From Alphaproteobacteria bacterium UBA1254 (GTDB taxonomy: Bacteria; Pseudomonadota; Alphaproteobacteria; RF32; CAG-239), in NCBI GenBank assembly GCA_002308495.1, contig DBVW01000004.1, positions 1 to 6,184 of the forward strand: a DNA stretch of 6,184 nucleotides, in the 5' to 3' direction. Under the pieces are notes generated by a model. That model had not been told where the DNA came from, did not search any database, and saw nothing but the letters and a program-made list of their open reading frames with translations. Shown here piece after piece: positions 1-4,153 of this stretch. A program made the position numbers and the translations under genes. Within the stretch, counting starts at the first letter, position 1; the number at the start of each line of letters is the position of its first letter.

Positions 1-396
1 GAGTTGAGCCGTATCAGCAGAAGTGTGCCGGAAACATTTTCAATCCTGCAAACTTGCTTAAATAAGAACTGCCAAGTTATCACAATTAAGGAAAACTACC
101 ATTTAGGAAACGACTTACAATCACAAGTTCTTGCCTTTGCTTTTGGTCTTGCCAGCCAAATTGAAAGAGACCTCATCAGCCAAAGGACTAAATGCTCACT
201 TGCCTCAAAAAGAGAGCAAGGTGTAAGGCTAGGAAGACCAATCGGTGCTGAATCCAAGAAATTGAAACTAGCCAAGAACCTTAAACGCATCCAAGACCTA
301 CTGGCTAAAGGGGTTTCCAAGAATCAGATATCAAAAATTATGAATGTCCAATATATGACACTCTCAAGGTTTATAAAACGATATGGCTTGAATTAA
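1..396 (+). CDS. Serine recombinase (resolvase/invertase family), C-terminal part, cut by the window start
   Basis: The frame is open from base 1 and ends at TAA 394-396, so the N-terminal part, with the catalytic serine, lies outside the window. The visible part starts inside the conserved ELSRISRS stretch, which in this family carries catalytic arginines (compare DRLGR in gamma-delta resolvase). It continues through the FGLASQIERDLISQRTK region, the end of the catalytic domain and the long E helix, then a GRPIG linker and a C-terminal helix-turn-helix (KGVSKNQISKIMNVQYMTL) that would bind the recombination site. Enzymes of this family cut and rejoin DNA at short sites through a serine-linked intermediate, and act as resolvases, invertases or transposon resolution enzymes. 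An internal TTG at 4-6 could be mistaken for a start, but it lies inside a catalytic motif, so truncation by the window edge is the better reading. Its position beside repeat-bracketed accessory genes suggests a mobile or once-mobile region. Its substrate is not visible here. Confidence 0.9.
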   Translation, partial: ELSRISRSVPETFSILQTCLNKNCQVITIKENYHLGNDLQSQVLAFAFGLASQIERDLISQRTKCSLASKREQGVRLGRPIGAESKKLKLAKNLKRIQDLLAKGVSKNQISKIMNVQYMTLSRFIKRYGLN

Positions 397-527
397 GAGA
401 GAATCGCTTAAGAACGGCTTATTTTCCAATGATTTTACCATTTTCTCCTTGAGGTTTTGGCTTGAAACTCGGATTAAGCAGCAAGCACACCTCTTATCAG
501 CTGGACTTGTTCTTTCATAGATAAGAT

Positions 528-556
528 TTCAGAACGATGATTAATAAACATATAAT
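528..556 (+). promoter_or_regulatory. Candidate sigma70-type promoter for a short transcript
   Basis: TTCAGA (528-533) matches four of six -35 consensus bases. It is followed by a 17-base spacer and a perfect TATAAT (551-556). The predicted start near 563 would give an RNA of about 70 bases ending at the hairpin and T run of 609-633. It overlaps the HRSE relic in antisense. In DNA this AT-rich a chance match is quite possible. Confidence 0.3.
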
Positions 557-597
557 AGATTTGAGCTGATTTTTGTTCTGTTTCTTCGCAAGTCTTC

Positions 598-626
598 CAG
601 CCAACATGAACACCCGAAAGGGTGTT
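598..626 (+). repeat. Hairpin module, copy 1 (CAGCCAA box plus AACACCC stem)
   Basis: This 29-base segment reads CAGCCAA, four bases, then AACACCC-GAAA-GGGTGTT. It recurs at 761-789 with changes only at two bases before the stem and in the loop. A more diverged copy with an AGCACC stem lies at 2465-2495. Repetition of both the CAGCCAA box and the stem shows a dispersed module and not a lone terminator. Confidence 0.75.
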
Positions 627-633
627 TTTTTTT
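609..633 (+). terminator. Intrinsic terminator-like hairpin with T9 tract
   Basis: The perfect 7-bp stem AACACCC/GGGTGTT (609-615, 620-626) closes a GAAA loop of the stable GNRA type and runs into nine T (625-633), a textbook rho-independent terminator on the + strand. The nearest upstream + gene is the recombinase, ending 213 bases earlier; a short RNA from the promoter at 528-556 is another possible client. Read on the - strand the same bases are an A9 run followed directly by a stem-loop, a layout that also occurs at frameshift sites. Confidence 0.7.
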
Positions 634-655
634 GTTGACTGTTTTATCTCAGGTG
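626..655. repeat. 30-bp perfect direct repeat, left copy
   Basis: The 30 bases consist of eight T followed by GTTGACTGTTTTATCTCAGG and TG. They recur without a mismatch and in the same orientation at 2495-2524. The two copies lie 1869 bases apart and bracket the three accessory genes. Outside the repeat the sequences diverge at once on the right; on the left they continue into related but different hairpins. Confidence 0.9.
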
Positions 656-721
656 AAGAACCAAGCGGTTTGAAATCGCAGTGCGGACAGGGATATGTCT
701 GCCCGCGACAAGATCGGGCGA

Positions 722-740
722 GGCTTTTTTGATAAAAGCC
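722..740. repeat. Short inverted repeat GGCTTTT/AAAAGCC
   Basis: Perfect 7-bp arms at 722-728 and 734-740 enclose the five-base loop TTGAT. Just before it a GCCCG/CGGGC pair of arms encloses a nine-base loop. Together they make 700-740 locally structured. Neither has a following T tract of terminator type, so the role is unknown. Confidence 0.5.
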
Positions 741-760
741 GTAGCCCAGTCCAGGTAAAG

Positions 761-789
761 CAGCCAAATTGAACACCCAAAGGGGTGTT
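761..789 (+). repeat. Hairpin module, copy 2 of the close pair
   Basis: CAGCCAAATTGAACACCC followed by loop AAAG and GGGTGTT repeats the 598-626 segment at a distance of 163 bases. The conserved CAGCCAA box keeps the same spacing to the stem, which shows common descent of the pair. It lies immediately beyond the stop codon (797-799) of the 130-codon gene. Confidence 0.75.
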
Positions 790-792
790 TTT
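772..792 (+). terminator. Hairpin with short T tract, possibly bidirectional
   Basis: The stem AACACCC/GGGTGTT (772-778, 783-789) is followed on the + strand by T through 792. On the - strand it lies only seven bases after the TAA of the 130-codon gene, where it could act as that gene's 3' hairpin, although only CAATTT follows it in that direction. Confidence 0.5.
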
Positions 793-796
793 AACT

Positions 797-1189
797 TTAT
801 TGCTTTTTATTACAGACAGAAGGATAAATCCAGTCTTCTCCGAGCTTATTGCACGTATCTAGTGTAAATTCAGTATCGCACTCTCCTGTTTTTTTATTCA
901 AAGGCAACTTATTGCTTAAACAAATATCATCAAAAACTTTTCTGGGAATACAATTATTATGTTTATGGCGACATTTCTTAAACAAATTTACTTGTTCAAC
1001 AGTCATTTTTACGCAACCATTTATTTTGTTCCAAGTTAAGCAATCATCACGACAACGATTATCTTGATAATCCCAAACATTTCCATTGTCCAAACATCTG
1101 TCTTGTTCAAGAAATATATAGACTTTCCAAATTGCAAAACAGATAATGATTATCAAACAACAAAATTTGAAAGCTTTTGAATGAAACAT
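797..1189 (-). CDS. Membrane-anchored, cysteine-rich small protein; possible immunity partner
   Basis: The 130-residue product starts with a short basic end (K5, K8) and a hydrophobic segment at about residues 9-27 (FCCLIIIICFAIWKVYIFL), then a hydrophilic remainder predicted to lie outside the cytoplasm. That part has ten cysteines (32, 46, 50, 59, 73, 80, 90, 104, 113, 126), an even number that suggests up to five disulfides in the periplasm. There is no good lipobox, because the residue before C17 is isoleucine, so a signal anchor or uncleaved signal is preferred over a lipoprotein. The motif CLDNGNVWDY resembles the CLDxGGxWDY stretches I associate from memory with small secreted or immunity-like proteins. 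The ATG is supported by AAGGAT at 1195-1200, which overlaps the stop of the gene upstream; only nine bases separate the two genes, so they are coupled. An immunity role against that neighbour is an inference from layout and architecture; a general envelope protein is the alternative. Confidence 0.75.
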   Translation of the reverse strand: MFHSKAFKFCCLIIIICFAIWKVYIFLEQDRCLDNGNVWDYQDNRCRDDCLTWNKINGCVKMTVEQVNLFKKCRHKHNNCIPRKVFDDICLSNKLPLNKKTGECDTEFTLDTCNKLGEDWIYPSVCNKKQ

Positions 1190-1194
1190 TTTTT

Positions 1195-1200
1195 ATCCTT
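1195..1200 (-). promoter_or_regulatory. Ribosome binding site overlapping the upstream stop codon
   Basis: On the - strand AAGGAT (1195-1200) lies five bases before the ATG at 1187-1189 and shares bases 1199-1200 with the TAA (1199-1201) of the 177-codon gene. This fixes the start of the 130-codon gene and points to translational coupling, so the downstream protein is made in proportion to the upstream one. Confidence 0.7.
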
Positions 1201-1732
1201 ACCAGTATTTTTTAGGAAACGAAGGATTTTTGAGACGATAATCCGCACATGCATCCTGTGCACTATTATATAATCTGGAATCTCCCATCAATCTTCCTAT
1301 TGCATTAACAAACAAATCATGATTTCTATCAGAAATCGCTTCTGATTTACTTTTACCTTTATATAGTTGATTCCAATAAAAATCAAACTTTTCTTTTTCA
1401 TCTCCTAAATATTTGGCTATATTATATCCTAAAGGTCCTCTAGCAGCAGCGTTGTAATTTGCTTTACAATGATGATAGTCATCCAAATATTTATATCCAT
1501 GCTTTTTCATGTTGAAATACTCTGTTGTCATATCTTTTATCGCTCCTACGACTTGTTTTAAAGAAGATTGTTGCGAATTTACTGGTTGGTATTCACTATT
1601 AATAATTCTTGCTATTTGGTCTCGCAAAATCTCTTTTGCTATAAATTTCGAATAATCAATTCCATAAGGATCAATCTGATTTTTGTTGCTCAGATATTCT
1701 AACAGTGATTTATATTGTTTTAAAAACGACAT
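1199..1732 (-). CDS. Uncharacterised 177-residue protein with YHHCKANY motif; possible polymorphic-toxin-like domain
   Basis: The product has no signal peptide or membrane segment. Residues 1-60 are helical and charged. A more motif-like C-terminal part follows: Y86-H87-H88-C89-K-A-N-Y then AAARGPLGY (about 86-103), a SDRNHDLFVNAIGR stretch (134-147) and DACADYR (160-166). From memory the HCKAN...RG..G...N..GR...DAC..YR order resembles C-terminal domains of some Rhs or polymorphic toxins; I cannot name the domain and could not check it. The clustered H, H and C are candidate active or metal-binding residues. The ATG is supported by AAGGAAG (1739-1745) six bases upstream, and a promoter lies at 1767-1795. 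The coupled downstream gene encodes an anchored cysteine-rich protein, matching a toxin-then-immunity order. If it is a toxin, it lacks a visible delivery domain and may be a detached tip. A phage or plasmid accessory protein is the main alternative. Confidence 0.7.
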   Translation of the reverse strand: MSFLKQYKSLLEYLSNKNQIDPYGIDYSKFIAKEILRDQIARIINSEYQPVNSQQSSLKQVVGAIKDMTTEYFNMKKHGYKYLDDYHHCKANYNAAARGPLGYNIAKYLGDEKEKFDFYWNQLYKGKSKSEAISDRNHDLFVNAIGRLMGDSRLYNSAQDACADYRLKNPSFPKKYW

Positions 1733-1766
1733 TTTATTCTTCCTTATTAAAAATTTATTTTATGTT

Positions 1767-1795
1767 ATTATAGAGGAATATTAAATTGTTGCCTA
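1767..1795 (-). promoter_or_regulatory. Promoter of the 177/130-codon gene pair
   Basis: On the - strand TAGGCA (1790-1795, four of six -35 bases), a 17-base spacer and a perfect TATAAT (1767-1772) lie upstream of the ATG at 1730-1732. Transcription would start near 1760, leaving a leader of about 28 bases that contains the AAGGAAG ribosome binding site. The spacing suggests that the pair is transcribed separately from the 157-codon gene upstream. Confidence 0.6.
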
Positions 1796-1817
1796 TGCTC
1801 TATAGCTTGCTAAAATA

Positions 1818-2291
1818 CTAACTTTTGCCATGCAAAAGCTTTTTAAATTCACGATTATTTGCTTGCGCTAATTGTCTTAATTTATTTTTTTGATTATATT
1901 CTACATAAGGAATTGTCATTGTTTTAGGTTTATTTATCAAAAACCAATCCACAAAACTGTTAGCCGTTAAATTTTGACCATTTTGATTTGCTTTAATAAA
2001 ATATTCTTTTTGCATATCAGCAAATTCTTCTCTAAATTGCTTATATTTCTTATCTCTAGCCACTGCTCCTTTGTGTGCATTTGACCTTTGATGAACTTTA
2101 ATAACAGAATCTATCGATATCGCACGCGCTTTACACCATTCAGTACGTGCATCGGTAAGAATTTCTTGTATTAAAGATATTATCTTATTTTGTAGTTCTT
2201 TATTTTGATTTAAAAGCGGTTCTGCCCTGAGAAAATTTGCTAATTTACGTTCAGACTTAAACGGCATTAAATCTTCTAAATCATCAATCAT
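1818..2291 (-). CDS. Uncharacterised charged 157-residue protein
   Basis: I do not recognise this protein. It is hydrophilic, predicted mostly helical, and has no signal peptide or membrane segment. It is rich in K, N, Q and E. Notable stretches are HKGAVARDKKYKQFREEF (73-90), similar in style to short basic modules of phage or plasmid accessory proteins; LTANSFVDWFL (108-118); and a basic C-terminal helix KNKLRQLAQANNREFKKLL (135-153) that could contact nucleic acid. The ATG at 2289-2291 is supported by a strong AAAGGAG (2298-2304) six bases upstream; the internal Met9 lacks this. A promoter candidate lies at 2324-2352. It is followed, after 85 bases with a separate promoter, by the 177/130-codon pair, so it may belong to the same cassette without sharing its transcript. 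A regulatory or DNA-associated role is possible but not shown. Confidence 0.75.
   Translation of the reverse strand: MIDDLEDLMPFKSERKLANFLRAEPLLNQNKELQNKIISLIQEILTDARTEWCKARAISIDSVIKVHQRSNAHKGAVARDKKYKQFREEFADMQKEYFIKANQNGQNLTANSFVDWFLINKPKTMTIPYVEYNQKNKLRQLAQANNREFKKLLHGKS
1822..1838 (-). terminator. Weak inverted repeat at the end of the 157-codon gene
   Basis: The arms CTTTTGC/GCAAAAG (1822-1828, 1832-1838) with a three-base loop overlap the last codons. On the - strand they are followed by TTAGTATTTT, a poor T tract. The AT-rich stem and tight loop make this at best a weak terminator. Confidence 0.25.
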
Positions 2292-2323
2292 AAGATTCTC
2301 CTTTAAATATATGCTTTATTCTA

Positions 2324-2352
2324 AATATAGGTTTGTATTTAAGTGCACGCAA
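2324..2352 (-). promoter_or_regulatory. Candidate promoter of the 157-codon gene
   Basis: On the - strand TTGCGT (2347-2352, only TTG matching consensus), a 17-base spacer and TATATT (2324-2329, five of six) lie upstream of the AAAGGAG site and ATG. The -10 and spacing are good and the -35 is weak. Confidence 0.45.
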
Positions 2353-2364
2353 GTCTTAGCAAAA

Positions 2365-2517
2365 TTATATTACTAACCTTTCCCTAACGTAACGAATCTG
2401 CTCTTTAATGGCAATTACTTCGGATCGATGTGCTTTTAAGAGTTCGAAGACTGTACATGACGAGCAGCCAACAAAAACAGCACCCTTGCGGTGCTTTTTT
2501 TTGTTGACTGTTTTATC
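2365..2517 (-). pseudogene. Coding relic with HRSE/KEQ C-terminal tail, no start codon
   Basis: The frame runs from just after an in-frame TGA (2518-2520) to TAA (2365-2367) and contains no ATG, GTG or TTG, so it cannot be an intact gene. It encodes KKKHRKGAVFVGCSSC and then HRSEVIAIKEQIRYVR (2383-2430), the counterpart of HRSEILSMKEQVQLIR at 492-539. The GxxVG(C/W)xxC region after the A run is also shared. This copy has eight A where the other has nine, so here the PEIKQSTKK frame and the HRSE frame are out of register. It reads as a decayed paralogous fragment. Family unknown. Confidence 0.4.
2465..2502 (+). terminator. Diverged hairpin module with terminator-like stem and T8 tract
   Basis: CAGCCAACA (2465-2473) matches the box at 598-606. 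The stem AGCACC/GGTGCT (2479-2484, 2490-2495) with a five-base loop then runs into T (2495-2502). An A-rich stretch precedes the stem, so it could also work on the - strand. No intact + gene precedes it within this window's accessory region, which makes an ordinary terminator role unclear. Confidence 0.55.
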
Positions 2518-2524
2518 TCAGGTG
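2495..2524. repeat. 30-bp perfect direct repeat, right copy
   Basis: Identical to 626-655 in all 30 bases and in the same orientation. On the right it abuts the AT-rich upstream region of the HD-domain gene, and so marks the edge between accessory DNA and ordinary chromosome as seen here. Confidence 0.9.
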
Positions 2525-2603
2525 TTAAATTTTGAATTGTTTTCAAATAAGAAAAATGTAAAGTTTTTATGATAGCATACAATATAATAAGGAAAGGTTC
2601 TAT

Positions 2604-3281
2604 ATGACAGGCATTGAATATATAAAAAACGCGGTATCGGAATTACTTAAAAACAACTCTAACGGACATGACCATAAACATGCGTTTCGCGTTTATAATA
2701 CAGCAATGAAATTTTGTGAAGAAATTCCGTCTGCTAATCGTGATTTGGTAGCCGCCGCTGCATTATTACATGATTGTGATGATTATAAGCTGTTCGGTGA
2801 AGAATCCGAAAGGTTACAAACCAATACAAAACGCATATTGGCGGGTTCCGGTTTTGATAACGATTTTTGTGAAAAATGCCTGGGCATTATCAAACATATG
2901 GGATACAGCAAACGATTAAAAGGCATTAAACCGACTTCAATAGAAGGCGAAATTGTTTCTGATGCAGATATGTGCGACGCATCCGGTGGTATAGGTCTGT
3001 TACGGTGTATCGAATATCGTTCCGGAAGCGATCAACAATTCTTTGATCCGGATTGTTTTCCGAAAGAAATGGACGCCGAGATGTATAGAAAATCAAAAGT
3101 TGACCCGTGTGTAAATCATTTGTTTGTTAAAATATTTCATTTGCGCGATATGTGCTTAACCGAACCGGGACGCAAATATGCACAAAAAAAACATCAAACC
3201 ATCGTTAGTTTTTTGAGAGACTATTTTGATGAAGTTGATGCACCGCAAGCGTGGAAAGATTTACTAAAAAAATATCAATAA
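2604..3281 (+). CDS. HD-domain phosphohydrolase-like protein
   Basis: The 225-residue cytoplasmic product carries the HD superfamily metal-site pattern: DHKHAFRV (D23, H24, H26), LLHDCDD with the HD pair at H56-D57, H98 in IIKHMGY, and D120/D122 in SDADMCDASG. HD proteins use these residues to hold divalent metals and hydrolyse phosphate esters of nucleotides or other small molecules. The layout (an early DHxxxHxxRV helix, HDxxD, then a late DxD) resembles the small YedJ-like phosphohydrolases, whose substrates are mostly unknown. The ATG is supported by GGAAAGG (2591-2597) six bases upstream. The stop at 3279-3281 is only two bases from the stop of the convergent PHP gene, so neither has room for its own terminator between them. 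The family is well supported; the substrate is not. Confidence 0.88.
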   Translation: MTGIEYIKNAVSELLKNNSNGHDHKHAFRVYNTAMKFCEEIPSANRDLVAAAALLHDCDDYKLFGEESERLQTNTKRILAGSGFDNDFCEKCLGIIKHMGYSKRLKGIKPTSIEGEIVSDADMCDASGGIGLLRCIEYRSGSDQQFFDPDCFPKEMDAEMYRKSKVDPCVNHLFVKIFHLRDMCLTEPGRKYAQKKHQTIVSFLRDYFDEVDAPQAWKDLLKKYQ

Positions 3282-3283
3282 AA

Positions 3284-4153
3284 TCACTTGAAAAGGCTTC
3301 GGTTGTTTTCCACATTAGGCTGTAACGGGGCAAGCGGATCATAAAATTTTTTAATTCCGATTTCGCGTGCCATTTTTTCAACCTCATCAAATTTATCGCC
3401 CAAGCGCTCAATATTATGTGCATCATCGCTTATAATCACCGGCACGTTATTTTCGGCAAGCAATGCTAAAATACGCCCGCTCGGATACGGCTCATTATAT
3501 GAAAGCTTAAAACCGCTCGTATTGATTTCGACGGCGACGCCTGCTTTGGCGATTGTTTCAACCGTTTGCCGCTCTTCTTCGCTAAAATTTTCTTCTCTTC
3601 CCAAGCCGACTTTTTTCATCAAATCCAAATGTGCCATAAAATTAAACAGACCGCTCTTTGCCGCTGTTCTCACATTTTGATAATATTTATGAAGTAAAAG
3701 GTTTTGTTCTTCTTTTTTTGCATTTTTCACATCATACATATTATAAAGCGTGTTACGATATGCTACAAAATGCGCCGAGCCGATCAGATAATCGGGCTTC
3801 AGCTCATCCAAAGCTCTGTTAAAACCCTCACGCCACGCATCATTATTAAAAAAATCAACTTCCATGCCTTTATAAATCGGGAAACCCGTTCGAGCTTTAA
3901 GCTCATCAATGCGCTCATAATGGGCTTTAAACTTTTCAATCGCTTCTTCAAACGAAGCCGAATAAATGTTTTGATAGCCTCTTTTAAGCGCCGCTTCATA
4001 CATTTTTGTTTCTTTAACAATCGGGCAGACAATAAAATGATTTGAAAAGCCAATTTTAGACCAGCCTAAAGAACGTGCTTTTTCAAGCATTTGTTCTTCC
4101 GTGTTTTGTCCGTCGAAACCTATGGTGTGCGTATGAAGCGAAAAATTTTGCAT
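3284..4153 (-). CDS. PHP-domain phosphatase, probable histidinol-phosphatase of the HisJ type
   Basis: The 289-residue product shows the full PHP metal-site series: HTH (H7, H9), FSNH (H39), KGMEVDF (E98), GSAHF (H128), AHLDL (H175, D177) and SDDAH (D244, H246). Length and motif order fit HisJ-type histidinol-phosphatases, which remove phosphate from L-histidinol phosphate in the second-last reaction of histidine synthesis (EC 3.1.3.15) using a trinuclear metal site. No other his gene is in view, so a different phosphoester substrate remains possible. The ATG (4151-4153) directly follows the gltX stop as TAAATG, and its ribosome binding site (AAAAGG) lies in the last gltX codons, so it depends on gltX for transcription and probably for translation. 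Confidence 0.85.
   Translation of the reverse strand: MQNFSLHTHTIGFDGQNTEEQMLEKARSLGWSKIGFSNHFIVCPIVKETKMYEAALKRGYQNIYSASFEEAIEKFKAHYERIDELKARTGFPIYKGMEVDFFNNDAWREGFNRALDELKPDYLIGSAHFVAYRNTLYNMYDVKNAKKEEQNLLLHKYYQNVRTAAKSGLFNFMAHLDLMKKVGLGREENFSEEERQTVETIAKAGVAVEINTSGFKLSYNEPYPSGRILALLAENNVPVIISDDAHNIERLGDKFDEVEKMAREIGIKKFYDPLAPLQPNVENNRSLFK

Larger units (their letters stand above)
474..776 (-). pseudogene. Possible small protein or coding relic with CxxC motif and HRSE/KEQ C-terminal tail
   Basis: An open frame of about 100 codons reads from a weak GTG (774-776) to TAA (474-476). It includes CRGQTYPCPHCD (a CxxC pair), PEIKQSTKK encoded over a run of nine A, a hairpin-coded NTLSGVHVGW, and the tail HRSEILSMKEQVQLIR (492-539). 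I found no good ribosome binding site at the GTG, and the start lies within a hairpin repeat, so an intact gene is doubtful. The tail is nevertheless probably of coding origin: a second copy at 2383-2430 encodes HRSEVIAIKEQIRYVR. Of the eight identical residues, five use different synonymous codons, as expected for sequence once selected as protein. I do not recognise the family. It could be a real small protein, a decayed gene fragment, or a repeat element that happens to carry an open frame. Confidence 0.35.
397..796. other. 400-base stretch without a confident gene: repeat and hairpin region
   Basis: Between the recombinase stop and the stop of the 130-codon gene there is no gene I would call with confidence. 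The stretch holds the coding relic on the - strand (474-776), a possible + strand promoter (528-556), two copies of a CAGCCAA-hairpin-T-run module (598-633 and 761-792), one copy of the 30-bp perfect repeat (626-655), and a GC-richer core (about 656-760). The core has short inverted repeats: GCCCG/CGGGC around 700-718 and GGCTTTT/AAAAGCC at 722-728 and 734-740. Confidence 0.6.
2292..2603. other. 312-base stretch without an intact gene
   Basis: This stretch between the divergent 157-codon and HD-domain genes contains, in order, the leader and candidate promoter of the 157-codon gene (to 2352), a coding relic on the - strand (2365-2517), the diverged hairpin module with a T8 tract (2465-2502), the right copy of the 30-bp repeat (2495-2524), and an AT-rich segment with -10-like TATGAT at 2568-2573 and the GGAAAGG site (2591-2597) of the HD gene. 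I see no convincing -35 box for the HD gene. Confidence 0.6.

Noticed and set aside
96..320. 74-codon open frame on the - strand
   Set aside because: It is antisense to the recombinase, whose protein motifs are unmistakable, and has no family resemblance.
364..441. 25-codon - strand frame with AAGGAG just before its ATG
   Set aside because: Spacing to the ATG is only three to four bases, it overlaps the recombinase end in antisense, and nothing else supports it.
635..663. TTGACT inside the 30-bp repeat as a -35 box
   Set aside because: No acceptable -10 lies 16-18 bases downstream in either copy.
849..1067. 72-codon open frame on the + strand
   Set aside because: It is antisense to the 130-codon cysteine-rich gene, which has a good ribosome binding site and sensible topology.
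587..2358. 10-base match CGCAAGTCTT at 587-596 and 2349-2358
   Set aside because: Several 10-base matches are expected by chance in a window of this size, and it is not at the same place relative to the longer repeat.
2583..2588. Perfect TATAAT just before the HD gene
   Set aside because: A start from this box would fall around 2595, removing most of the GGAAAGG ribosome binding site, so it is unlikely to be the promoter used.
3205..3426. 73-codon open frame on the - strand across the convergent gene ends
   Set aside because: It overlaps the HD gene in antisense and the PHP gene in another frame, both clearly real.
3704..4053. 113-codon + frame and 84-codon - frame inside the PHP gene
   Set aside because: They are shadow frames of a gene with a complete set of PHP metal ligands; their composition is low-complexity.
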